From positions 28,540 through 92,539 of the forward strand of contig BDSI01000240.1 of the NCBI GenBank assembly GCA_003117195.1: DNA of 64,000 nucleotides, given 5' to 3'. Positions within the stretch are counted from its first letter, which is position 1; each line of letters starts with the position of its first letter. Positions 43,169 through 55,800 of the stretch are shown piece by piece. The DNA is from Eudorina sp. 2006-703-Eu-15 (taxonomy: Eukaryota > Chlorophyta > Chlorophyceae > Chlamydomonadales > Volvocaceae). The position numbers and the translations under genes were made by a program. The notes under the pieces are model-generated. The model did no database searches and was not told where the DNA came from. It was given only the letters and a program-made list of their open reading frames with translations.

Positions 43169-44870
43169 TCAATAATGTGCATCCAGCTACTCTCGTATAT
43201 TGTAGCCGACGTTTCTGCATTGGGGATTGGTTGATTGCTTAACTGGTTCCAGGCATACATGTATGTACACCGGCTCCGTTTTGAAGCATCAACGATCCGT
43301 TTTGAAGCATCATTCTGGCTAATTAGATACTATAATTTAGATAATTGTGATGTGATCAACTCGCAGTCTTATTGTTTTGTGTGACGATCAGTGCACCAGG
43401 ATGGTGTAGGTGGTGCCTTACATACGACGGAGGACAAGGTAATACAATTTATCAGCGCTAACGGTTTATTGTCTGATTAGATGTCATTTTTGGTGCATAT
43501 AGACTATTGGCATACTGATTACTTCGGGAAATGTAAGAAATGTTTGCTGTCTGTCTATCTGAATTTGTTTCCAACATCATCACCAGTCATAATGATCAAT
43601 AACATGGAAACCGTTCTTCATTAACAAAAGTCGGTCTAGTCGGTCAGCTTGGGAAGTCCGCCGCCTACATGAATGACATCTTGCTTTACTGAACCTGTGC
43701 CTATATTTTCTACCTTAGGTAGAAATTACATTTTTTTTATTGAGAATAATGTTCATTAACCAAAGCTCTTGTGGAATACTACTTTTCCTTTGTGCATTAA
43801 GTGTGCATGCTATTGTGAGCAATAGCTTGGATGCCTGCAATCTGATACAAAATTCCAAAACATCCAGCTGCACGACGGGTCAGACACAGGTATGGTATCC
43901 ATCCAGTGCCTCTGACGGGATTTTACAATAATTAAAAATCCCGTTATATTATCCCGTTGTATTTAACAATAATTAAAATATACACAACTACACTGGAACC
44001 TTAATCGTCACGCCTTACCAAGGCTCATATAACTTTGATGTCATGGATGTCAGGCTTGCTGAGGTGATGAGTTTATGTAAGTGGCCCATGTTGCCCACCT
44101 TGTGTTATTTAAGCAGGCAGAACAGGAGTGCATGCCATGTGAGGGGCCAAGGGGCGCCCAATAGTTTGCCCGTATGCCCTTTTATATATAATACACCCAT
44201 TGCCCGACTCATATTACTCATATCATAAATAAAAGGCTGCGGTGTTGGAAGAACGCTGTCGATTTGGCGCGCTGTTAGTTGCTGTCAGGGTTTCGTGGAA
44301 GACTACCAGCTGGTGCGGGTCGTCGGCTGCCTGGGCCACACAGACTCACACCACAATGCTGTATGTGCGTGCTTGCGATGCTCTCTGTGCGTGCTTGCGA
44401 TGCTCTCGTTGTTATTACCCACCCGCAAGCAAAACGCGATGTAGCCAGCACCGCCAAAGATGATCAATCCAGAACGATGCAGAATAATGCAATGATGTGA
44501 GTGAAAGCCCACCATGTGTGTGTGGGCTACGGGGTTGAGGTGTCTGGAGCTACTACAGCTACCACACTACTACAGGTACGGGTTTAGGGTTTGGCGGATG
44601 GCAAGCTATGTATGTGTACACGCTAGTAATAATCATGCTATTTTAAATATGGTTTTCTTACTGGTAAGCACATCAGAATGATGCGCTTGTATGTAGGGCA
44701 ATTCAAAATGTTTAATTAGTATGATTCAACAAATTGTAACATAAATATGTATATATAATTACTAAAACAATAAAGACAATAATTAATAACTATTTATTTA
44801 ATATAAATTTAGATATTCACGTGATGCACCAGTCAGTACCAGCCTGTATAAAACAAATATAAAATATTAA
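43169..44870. other. AT-rich stretch without supported gene
   Basis: Nothing above chance was seen apart from short frames. A GGGTTTAGGGTTT sequence (44580-44592) equals two copies of the plant/green-alga-type telomere repeat, equivalent to a telo-box. From 44640 to 44870 the sequence is very AT-rich. Confidence 0.5.
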
Positions 44871-44874
44871 CACT

Positions 44875-45010
44875 CCTGCATGCATCAAACAAGCTCCTGC
44901 AGGAGCCCCATCTAAGGCCATGCTCTTCTTGCAAGAGCATTGATCTCTCCTGCAGGACGGTCAAGATGATTCCTGGGACACTGGCACCCTCCTGGGGTGT
45001 CACACCTCCG
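44875..45010. repeat. CTCCTGCAGGAG palindrome cluster
   Basis: CTCCTGCAGGAG, CTCCTGCA, CTCCTGCAGGA and CTCCTGGGG variants occur in 130 bp just ahead of the 184-bp satellite. A similar CTGCAGGA cluster lies at 6117-6353. Confidence 0.6.
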
Positions 45011-45039
45011 GGCTCCTGTACCCCCCAGGAGAGTACCCT

Positions 45040-48000
45040 CTATGATGGCGGCCCCACCTGCGTCAATTCGCAAGCAGTACGGTCTCTCTGTGCCCCCCCC
45101 GCCAGGCTGTGGAATCGTGGCGGGGGTGGTGACGGCCCAGCAACAGCAGGCGACGAAGCGCACCCCCATATGGCCGCCGCACAGCCTTCCCGCTGCTTGC
45201 GAATTGATTCCCCCGACACCTTTACATGATGGCGGCCCTGCCTGCGTCAATTCGCAAGCAGTACGGTCTCTCTGTGCCCCCCCCCGCCAGGCTGTGGAAT
45301 CGTGGCGGGGGTGGTGACGGCCCAGCAACAGCAGGCGACGAAGCGCAACCCCATATGGCCGCCGCACAGCCTTCCCGCTGCTTGCGAATTAATTCCCCCG
45401 ACACCTTTACATGATGGCGGCCCCGCCTGCGTCAATTCGCAAGCAGTACGGTCTCTCTGTGCCCCCCCGCCAGGCTGTGGAATCGTGGCGGGGGTGGTGA
45501 CGGCCCAGCAACAGCAGGCGACGAAGCGCACCCCCATATGGCCGCCGCACAGCCTTCCCGCTGCTTGCGAATTAATTCCCCCGACACCTTTACATGATGG
45601 CGGCCCCGCCTGCGTCAATTCGCAAGCAGTACGGTCTCTCTGTGCCCCCCGCCAGGCTGTGGAATCGTGGCGGGGGTGGTGACGGCCCAGCAACAGCAGG
45701 CGACGAAGCGCACCCCCATATGGCCGCCGCACAGCCTTCCCGCTGCTTGCGAATTAATTCCCCCGACACCTTTACATGATGGCGGCCCCGCCTGCGTCAA
45801 TTCGCAAGCAGTACGGTCTCTCTGTGCCCCCCCCGCCAGGCTGTGGAATCGTGGCGGGGGTGGTGACGGCCCAGCAACAGCAGGCGACGAAGCGCACCCC
45901 CATATGGCCGCCGCACAGCCTTCCCGCTGCTTGCGAATTAATTGCCCCGACACCTTTACATGATGGCGGCCCCGCCTGCGTCAATTCGCAAGCAGTACGG
46001 TCTCTCTGTGCCCCCCCCCGCCAGGCTGTGGAATCGTGGCGGGGGTGGTGACGGCCCAGCAACAGCAGGCGACGAAGCGCACCCCCATATGGCCGCCGCA
46101 CAGCCTTCCCGCTGCTTGCGAATTAATTCCCCCGACACCTTTACATGATGGCGGCCCCGCCTGCGTCAATTCGCAAGCAGTACGGTCTCTCTGTGCCCCC
46201 CCCCGCCAGGCTGTGGAATCGTGGCGGGGGTGGTGACGGCCCAGCAACAGCAGGCGACGAAGCGCACCCCCATATGGCCGCCGCACAGCCTTCCCGCTGC
46301 TTGCGAATTAATTCCCCCGACACCTTTACATGATGGCGACCCCGCCTGCGTCAATTCGCAAGCAGTACGGTCTCTCTGTGCCCCCCCGCCAGGCTGTGGA
46401 ATCGTGGCGGGGGTGGTGACGGCCCAGCAACAGCAGGCGACGAAGCGCACCCCCATATGGCCGCCGCACAGCCTTCCCGCTGCTTGCGAATTAATTCCCC
46501 CGACACCTTTACATGATGGCGACCCCGCCTGCGTCAATTCGCAAGCAGTACGGTCTCTCTGTGCCCCCCCCGCCAGGCTGTGGAATCGTGGCGGGGGTGG
46601 TGACGGCCCAGCAACAGCAGGCGACGAAGCGCACCCCCATATGGCCGCCGCACAGCCTTCCCGCTGCTTGCGAATTAATTCCCCCGACACCTTTACATGA
46701 TGGCGGCCCCGCCTGCGTCAATTCGCAAGCATTACGGTCTCTCTGTGCCCCCCCCCCGCCAGGCTGTGGAATCGTGGCGGGGGTGGTGACGGCCCAGCAA
46801 CAGCAGGCGACGAAGCGCACCCCCATATGGCCGCCGCACAGCCTTCCCGCTGCTTGCGAATTAATTGCCCCGACACCTTTACATGATGGCGGCCCCGCCT
46901 GCGTCAATTCGCAAGCAGTACGGTCTCTCTGTGCCCCCCCCGCCAGGCTGTGGAATCGTGGCGGGGGTGGTGACGGCCCAGCAACAGCAGGCGACAAAGC
47001 GCACCCCCATATGGCCGCCGCACAGCCTTCCCGCTGCTTGCGAATTAATTCCCCCGACACCTTTACATGATGGCGGCCCCGCCTGCGTCAATTCGCAAGC
47101 AGTACGGTCTCTCTGTGCCCCCCCCGCCAGGCTGTGGAATCGTGGCGGGGGTGGTGACGGCCCAGCAACAGCAGGCGACGAAGTGCACCCCCATATGGCC
47201 GCCGCACAGCCTTCCCGCTGCTTGCGAATTAATTCCCCCGACACCTTTACATGATGGCGGCCCCGCCTGCGTCAATTCGCAAGCAGTACGGTCTCTCTGT
47301 GCCCCCCCCGCCAGGCTGTGGAATCGTGGCGGGGGTGGTGACGGCCCAGCAACAGCAGGCGACGAAGCGCACCCCCATATGGCCGCCGCACAGCCTTCCC
47401 GCTGCTTGCGAATTAATTCCCCCGACACCTTTACATGATGGCGACCCCGCCTGCGTCAATTCGCAAGCAGTACGGTCTCTCTGTGCCCCCCCCGCCAGGC
47501 TGTGGAATCGTGGTGGGGGTGGTGACGGCCCAGCAACAGCAGGCGACGAAGCGCACCCCCATATGGCCGCCGCACAGCCTTCCCGCTGCTTGCGAATTAA
47601 TTGCCCCGACACCTTTACATGATGGCGACCCCGCCTGCGTCAATTCGCAAGCAGTACGGTCTCTCTGTGCCCCCCCCGCCAGGCTGTGGAATCGTGGCGG
47701 GGGTGGTGACGGCCCAGCAACAGCAGGCGACGAAGCGCACCCCCATATGGCCGCCGCACAGCCTTCCCGCTGCTTGCGAATTAATTCCCCCGACACCTTT
47801 ACATGATGGCGGCCCCGCCTGCGTCAATTCGCAAGCAGTACGGTCTCTCTGTGCCCCCCCGCCAGGCTGTGGAATCGTGGCGGGGTTGGTGACGGCCCAG
47901 CAACAGCAGGCGACAAAGCGCACCCCCATATGGCCGCCGCACAGCCTTCCCGCTGCTTGCGAATTAATTGCCCCGACACCTTTACATGATGGCGGCCCCG

Positions 48001-51000
48001 CCTGCGTCAATTCGCAAGCAGTACGGTCTCTCTGTGCCCCCCCGCCAGGCTGTGGAATCGTGGCGGGGGTGGTGACGGCCCAGCAACAGCAGGCGACGAA
48101 GTGCACCCCCATATGGCCGCCGCACAGCCTTCCCGCTGCTTGCGAATTAATTCCCCCGACACCTTTACATGATGGCGGCCCCGCCTGCGTCAATTCGCAA
48201 GCAGTACGGTCTCTCTGTGCCCCCCCCGCCAGGCTGTGGAATCGTGGCGGGGGTGGTGACGGCCCAGCAACAGCAGGCGACGAAGCGCACCCCCATATGG
48301 CCGCCGCACAGCCTTCCCGCTGCTTGCGAATTAATTCCCCCGACACCTTTACATGATGGCGGCCCCGCCTGCGTCAATTCGCAAGCAGTACGGTCTCTCT
48401 GTGCCCCCCCGCCAGGCTGTGGAATCGTGGCGGGGTGGTGACGGCCCAGCAACAGCAGGCGACAAAGTGCACCCCCATATGGCCGCCGCACAGCCTTCCC
48501 GCTGCTTGCGAATTAATTCCCCCGACACCTTTACATGATGGCGGCCCCGCCTGCGTCAATTCGCAAGCAGTACGGTCTCTCTGTGCCCCCCCGCCAGGCT
48601 GTGGAATCGTGGCGGGGGTGGTGACGGCCCAGCAACAGCAGGCGACGAAGCGCACCCCCATATGGCCGCCGCACAGCCTTCCCGCTGCTTGCGAATTAAT
48701 TCCCCCGACACCTTTACATGATGGCGGCCCCGCCTGCGTCAATTCGCAAGCAGTACGGTCTCTCTGTGCCCCCCCGCCAGGCTGTGGAATCGTGGCGGGG
48801 GTGGTGACGGCCCAGCAACAGCAGGCGACGAAGCGCACCCCCATATGGCCGCCGCACAGCCTTCCCGCTGCTTGCGAATTAATTCCCCCGACACCTTTAC
48901 ATGATGGCGGCCCCGCCTGCGTCAATTCGCAAGCAGTACGGTCTCTCTGTGCCCCCCCCCCGCCAGGCTGTGGAATCGTGGCGGGGGTGGTGACGGCCCA
49001 GCAACAGCAGGCGACGAAGCGCACCCCCATATGGCCGCCGCACAGCCTTCCCGCTGCTTGCGAATTAATTGCCCCGACACCTTTACATGATGGCGGCCCC
49101 GCCTGCGTCAATTCGCAAGCAGTACGGTCTCTCTGTGCCCCCCCGCCAGGCTGTGGAATCGTGGCGGGGGTGGTGACGGCCCAGCAACAGCAGGCGACGA
49201 AGCGCACCCCCATATGGCCGCCGCACAGCCTTCCCGCTGCTTGCGAATTAATTCCCCCGACACCTTTACATGATGGCGACCCCGCCTGCGTCAATTCGCA
49301 AGCAGTACGGTCTCTCTGTGCCCCCCCCGCCAGGCTGTGGAATCGTGGCGGGGGTGGTGACGGCCCAGCAACAGCAGGCGACGAAGCGCACCCCCATATG
49401 GCCGCCGCACAGCCTTCCCGCTGCTTGCGAATTAATTCCCCCGACACCTTTACATGATGGCGGCCCCGCCTGCGTCAATTCGCAAGCAGTACGGTCTCTC
49501 TGTGCCCCCCCCGCCAGGCTGTGGAATCGTGGCGGGGGTGGTGACGGCCCAGCAACAGCAGGCGACGAAGCGCACCCCCATATGGCCGCCGCACAGCCTT
49601 CCCGCTGCTTGCGAATTAATTCCCCGACACCTTTACATGATGGCGGCCCCGCCTGCGTCAATTCGCAAGCAGTACGGTCTCTCTGTGCCCCCCCCCCGCC
49701 AGGCTGTGGAATCGTGGCGGGGTGGGTGACGGCCCAGCAACAGCAGGCGATGAAGTGCACCCCCATATGGCCGCCGCACAGCCTTCCCGCTGCTTGCGAA
49801 TTAATTCCCCCGACACCTTTACATGATGGCGACCCCGCCTGCGTCAATTCGCAAGCAGTACGGTCTCTCTGTGCCCCCCCCGCCAGGCTGTGGAATCGTG
49901 GCGGGGGTGGTGACGGCCCAGCAACAGCAGGCGACGAAGCGCACCCCCATATGGCCGCCGCACAGCCTTCCCGCTGCTTGCGAATTAATTCCCCCGACAC
50001 CTTTACATGATGGCGGCCCCGCCTGCGTCAATTCGCAAGCAGTACGGTCTCTCTGTGCCCCCCCCGCCAGGCTGTGGAATCGTGGCGGGGTTGGTGACGG
50101 CCCTGCAACAGCAGGCGACGAAGCGCACCCCCATATGGCCGCCGCACAGCCTTCCCGCTGCTTGCGAATTAATTCCCCCGACACCTTTACATGATGGCGG
50201 CCCCGCCTGCGTCAATTCGCAAGCAGTACGGTCTCTCTGTGCCCCCCCCGCCAGGCTGTGGAATCGTGGCGGGGGTGGTGACGGCCCAGCAACAGCAGGC
50301 GACGAAGCGCACCCCCATATGGCCGCCGCACAGCCTTCCCGCTGCTTGCGAATTAATTCCCCCGACACCTTTACATGATGGCGGCCCCGCCTGCGTCAAT
50401 TCGCAAGCAGTACGGTCTCTCTGTGCCCCCCCGCCAGGCTGTGGAATCGTGGCGGGGGTGGTGACGGCCCAGCAACAGCAGGCGACGAAGCGCACCCCCA
50501 TATGGCCGCCGCACAGCCTTCCCGCTGCTTGCGAATTAATTCCCCCGACACCTTTACATGATGGCGGCCCCGCCTGCGTCAATTCGCAAGCAGTACGGTC
50601 TCTCTGTGCCCCCCCCGCCAGGCTGTGGAATCGTGGCGGGGTGGTGACGGCCCAGCAACAGCAGGCGACGAAGCGCACCCCCATATGGCCGCCGCACAGC
50701 CTTCCCGCTGCTTGCGAATTAATTCCCCCGACACCTTTACATGATGGCGGCCCCGCCTGCGTCAATTCTCAAGCAGTACGGTCTCTCTGTGCCCCCCCCG
50801 CCAGGCTGTGGAATCGTGGCGGGGTTGGTGACGGCCCAGCAACAGCAGGCGACGAAGCGCACCCCCATATGGCCGCCGCACAGCCTTCCCGCTGCTTGCG
50901 AATTAATTGCCCCGACACCTTTACATGATGGCGGCCCCGCCTGTGTCAATTCGCAAGCAGTACGGTCTCTCTGTGCCCCCCCGCCAGGCTGTGGAATCGT

Positions 51001-52655
51001 GGCGGGGGTGGTGACGGCCCAGCAACAGCAGGCGACGAAGCGCACCCCCATATGGCCGCCGCACAGCCTTCCCGCTGCTTGCGAATTAATTCCCCCGACA
51101 CCTTTACATGATGGCGGCCCCGCCTGCGTCAATTCGCAAGCAGTACGGTCTCTCTGTGCCCCCCCGCCAGGCTGTGGAATCGTGGCGGGGGTGGTGACGG
51201 CCCAGCAACAGCAGGCGACGAAGCGCACCCCCATATGGCCGCCGCACAGCCTTCCCGCTGCTTGCGAATTAATTCCCCCGACACCTTTACATGATGGCGG
51301 CCCCGCCTGCGTCAATTCGCAAGCAGTACGGTCTCTCTGTGCCCCCCCGCCAGGCTGTGGAATCGTGGCGGGGGTGGTGACGGCCCAGCAACAGCAGGCG
51401 ACGAAGTGCACCCCCATATGGCCGCCGCACAGCCTTCCCGCTGCTTGCGAATTAATTCCCCCGACACCTTTACATGATGGCGGCCCCGCCTGCGTCAATT
51501 CGCAAGCAGTACGGTCTCTCTGTGCCCCCCCGCCAGGCTGTGGAATCGTGGCGGGGTGGGTGACGGCCCAGCAACAGCAGGCGATGAAGTGCACCCCCAT
51601 ATGGCCGCCGCACAGCCTTCCCGCTGCTTGCGAATTAATTCCCCCGACACCTTTACATGATGGCGACCCCGCCTGCGTCAATTCGCAAGCAGTACGGTCT
51701 CTCTGTGCCCCCCCCGCCAGGCTGTGGGATCGTGGCGGGGGTGGTGACGGCCCAGCAACAGCAGGCGACGAAGCGCACCCCCATATGGCCACCGCACAGC
51801 CTTCCCGCTGCTTGCGAATTAATTCCCCCGACACCTTTACATGATGGCGGCCCCGCCTGCGTCAATTCGCAAGCAGTACGGTCTCTCTGTGCCCCCCCCG
51901 CCAGGCTGTGGAATCGTGGCGGGGGTGGTGACGGCCCAGCAACAGCAGGCGACGAAGCGCACCCCCATATGGCCGCCGCACAGCCTTCCCGCTGCTTGCG
52001 AATTAATTCCCCCGACACCTTTACATGATGGCGGCCCCGCCTGCGTCAATTCGCAAGCAGTACGGTCTCTCTGTGCCCCCCCCGCCAGGCTGTGGAATCG
52101 TGGCGGGGTGGGTGACGGCCCAGCAACAGCAGGCGATGAAGTGCACCCCCATATGGCCGCCGCACAGCCTTCCCGCTGCTTGCGAATTAATTCCCCCGAC
52201 ACCTTTACATGATGGCGACCCCGCCTGTGTCAATTCGCAAGCAGTACGGTCTCTCTGTGCCCCCCCCCGCCAGGCTGTGGAATCGTGGCGGGGGTGGTGA
52301 CGGCCCAGCAACAGCAGGCGACGAAGCGCACCCCCATATGGCCGCCGCACAGCCTTCCCGCTGCTTGCGAATTAATTCCCCCGACACCTTTACATGATGG
52401 CGGCCCCGCCTGCGTCAATTCGCAAGCAGTACGGTCTCTCTGTGCCCCCCCCGCCAGGCTGTGGAATCGTGGCGGGGGTGGTGACGGCCCAGCAACAGCA
52501 GGCGACGAAGCGCACCCCCATATGGCCACCGCACAGCCTTCCCGCTGCTTGCGAATTAATTCCCCCGACACCTTTACATGATGGCGGCCCCGCCTGCGTC
52601 AATTCGCAAGCAGTACGGTCTCTCTGTGCCCCCCCCCGCCAGGCTGTGGGGGTCC
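45040..52655 (+). repeat. 184-bp satellite, ~42 tandem units
   Basis: Units of 183-186 bp, very homogeneous; most length change comes from a poly-C tract of 6-10 bases (CTGTGCCCCCCCGCCAG). Each unit junction carries CTGCTTGCGAATT, a 43-nt spacer and AATTCGCAAGCAG, a perfect 13-bp inverted repeat. Other landmarks are GCACCCCCATATGGCCGCCG and CAGCAACAGCAGGCGA. Point variants such as GGCGACC for GGCGGCC and ATTGCCCC for ATTCCCCC recur in scattered units, as expected from unequal exchange or gene conversion. Long frames (up to 367 codons) arise where poly-C length makes units 183 bp. Confidence 0.97.
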
Positions 52656-52714
52656 CTACCAACTCATAGGGGGTCTGACAGGCGCTAACATGTATGGCGG
52701 ACCTGACAATATGG

Positions 52715-52740
52715 CCAGAATAATAATAATAATAATACGC
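52715..52740 (+). repeat. (AAT)n microsatellite
   Basis: About seven AAT/ATA triplets between the satellite and the RNase H ORF. Confidence 0.8.
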
Positions 52741-52854
52741 CCAGTCAGGGACTGTGGCATGTGTTAAGGGGGCAGGAGTGATGAGGCTATGGGTTTCCCC
52801 TTGCCTATACACTACCCGCCACCGCTAATGTGAAATCACGATCTGCATTGTGTG

Positions 52855-55800
52855 CTAAGTTCCTGATGGATTGTCTCCTACAGGTTGTCCTCTTTCCATC
52901 TTGCGTCGGAGTGTAACGATGCCGTTCAGCATATGTACGGCATGGTCGTGCAGGTCGTTCAAGCACGCCCTGGCTGCGTGGCTGCAGGCCCCGAGCTCAA
53001 CCATGAGTGGAAGGAGGTCTTTTCGTATGGTTCCCCCGAGACCCAGACTGATGGCGTCCTGTTTCGTATAGCGCACCTTCCATCCCGCTTCTGCAAGCTC
53101 TTTGGCCAGGGTCTCGTGCTGCTGCACTTTGTCGTGCTGTTTCGCAGTGTGGTTGGTGTCTGAGGTGTAGCCGATTTCAAGAATGTGTACGGTGTGGTCC
53201 TCGTGATCCCAGGGGCCTGTGTATCCCGGTTTACTTGCCTCCAGGAGTGGTATCGTTGGTATGAACAGTATGTCCGGTCTGAGTTTTAGGCGGAGGTCGG
53301 TGGGTGTATTTGGCAGCACCCACTCCGGTATGCGGGTGCTCGCGGCATAGTCAGGGAGCTGCTGCGCCTGACAAGCATCCATGATCATGAAGCAACCACC
53401 CAAGCGTCCTGTGGCGAGCAGTCTGGCGATCTGCCGGACTGCGACATTGTGTCGTTTGATGTAGAGAGCTGTCATGTCCGGGTGTTTACAGCCACCCAGG
53501 ATGTGTCCTCCAGAGTCGGGACCCCGGCACAGTGGGCAGGGTGCGGTCTCCACCATGTGTGGTGGGACTGCGGATTGTATACGCGATCGTTTGGTGCCTA
53601 CCAGGGGACGTCGGAAGCGCTGCGCCAGTTTGTTGTTCCACAGTTGTCCGTACCAATAGTCCATACACCGCTTGAGTTTCTTGTGCCTTCCCGCGCGCCG
53701 GTTGAGGGTGCGCGCGCTTGTACGGATGTCTAGGTGCGGGAGCGTGGCTGACATGAAGGACGTGTACAGGGTTTGTTTGGTGTAACCGAGGTGCACCTCT
53801 GGTTTTATTAGCGATGTCACCCCTCGGTTAAGGTCGTTGGCGTAGTGACCGGCGGTGCGTTCCGGCCCGCTGGCTTTTCGCACCCACCAATAGTGTGCTC
53901 TGGGGTCGTTGTCGGACATTTCTGTTTGCCATGTGGCATCGTCGGGCGCGTCCCGGCGCGCAGCCTTAACTGCCGCTCTATCAGCCGCGTCATTGTATTT
54001 TATTCCTGTGTGGGATTTTACCTTCAGAAGATGTGTCTTGAGTTTCCTTACAGCTCGTTCTTTCAGAATCCGTACAATGTTCGTAAGTAGGTCTTTGTGT
54101 TTACTGAGCGCGAGTTTCGTAGGTTGATTTATCATTTTCTTTATCAGAAACAGTGACGCGGCTGAGTCAGTCCAGATTGTAATGGGTGCGTTGTTGAGGC
54201 CCTCCTCGTCATTTCTCATTGTAAGACCTTGGTGGATAGCACTGAGCTCGCAACGTGTAATGGTTTGGCATCCCGTCGTTCCTGCATTAACATCTATGTA
54301 GAGCGTTTTGCCTGTGAGGGCATCGACCGCGGCCGCCCCAAGGACTTGCGCTTCGGCTTCATCAACCTGGATCTTTTGGACAGACCCATCAGTGTATATG
54401 CCGGATTCAGCGTCATGGCGCAGAGCTATTTTTGCTGGGAACATCAGGTGTGCGCTGCATCGTTCGTCGTCGGTCAGGTTGTCACATCTCCGGGAGCTCA
54501 GGCTAGGTGCACAGCCGGCTTCGTACTTCTCTTTCAACCTACATATGTGTTTGCGCACCCATTGGGGTAGTCGCAGGTCCGTGTCCTGGGTCTCGTCCAT
54601 TGCTGTGCGTTCCTGGGGCGGCTTCGTTATGGAGTCGATTGCTTGGCGAAGTGGTTCCACGACACTGCCTCCAGCCTTGTTGGCCACGAGGATCAGGTCG
54701 AGGCCGTTGGGGTAAGAGGGGACGTCTTCCCAGATTGCGTCGTTGCTTAGGTTGCTGTCACTCCTGTCGGTCGAGATTGTCCCGACGTGAGTGACCAGGT
54801 CGTGCCGTAGGTACCGGGTGTAGGGTGCCGTTTTAGATGCAGGGAACACGAGCAGCGTGGCCGTGGGGTCTGTGTGGTTGCGCTCTGCGTCAGCCCATCC
54901 CAGGGCCCATCGCATGGCATGGTGTCCCTCTTCGGGGGTTGGTTCCGGGTGAGCGACAGAGGCACCCCTGAATGGCTGTTGGTATGCGTCGTGGCTTGCT
55001 CCAAATAGTTTGTCTTCGGGGAATCTTGCATGGTATACTCTTGTGCACTTGGCGACGTTCAAGGGCGAGGCGAAGCGCTCCGTGTCCGCACCTATGGCCT
55101 GCATGAGTCGTTCCATGAGATATTCGCTAAGACGTTCCTCGTGCGCTTTTTTGACGGTATTCGTTTTGCTCCCGCCCCTGTCCCTGTATCGTAGCAGCAG
55201 TCGGGCCACGTCTTCGGGGAATCCTCCGGGGGCGGCAAGCCTCGCATGTTCTTCCGGGTGAGCAGATTTGGCCGCCGTGTATCGGAGCCACATGTCGCGC
55301 AGTCGTGTTGCTGGGAGCATTCCTAGACATTTTCCCCTCGGGTCGTAGACATATGCGTGTTTCGCGGTTTGTAGGTCCGCGGGTTCCCGGTCTCGGGGAT
55401 CACTAAATATCGGGTGCGCCGCGCCCGGCGCGCAATTGTGCTTGCCTATTTGGATTGTATATTTGCCGGTCGGGTGTATGTCCATCTCCGGGTTCCGTGC
55501 TTCGGTGTCGATCTCCACGTACCTCCGAAGGGTCCGCTGTCCTCGGGTGGTCTGGTAGCACTCTTCTTCCCATCGTCCTTGCCTTTGTTCGTCCGTTAGG
55601 TGTTGATCTTGTGCCTGGTTCACTCGCCCGGGCTCATGTTCGATGCCGTGTTCTCGTCTATGGTTGTATTCTGATAGCAGGGTGTCCCATGTGTCTTGCG
55701 ATGCGAGCCTGGTTTCCTCCTCTTCCGTTGGTTCCCATTCAACGTCTAGCATGCCGCCTTCCCCATCATCTCCTGTGGTGTATGGTCGCAGGTCGCGCGG

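Noticed and set aside
43740..43931. 63-codon ORF with a hydrophobic start resembling a signal peptide
   Set aside because: Too short, in AT-rich DNA, with no splice partners or known domain. A hydrophobic start alone is common by chance.
45040..52655. CENP-B box in the 184-bp satellite (TTCGCAAGCAGTACGG)
   Set aside because: It matches only the TTCG and part of the CGG; the fixed A and the full CGGG are missing. The 181-bp unit has no TTCG.
45226..52669. Frames up to 367 codons (50741-51844 plus, 48374-49447 minus) in the 184-bp satellite
   Set aside because: They exist only where poly-C length makes consecutive units 183 bp. Both strands are equally open, and frame changes with every C insertion.
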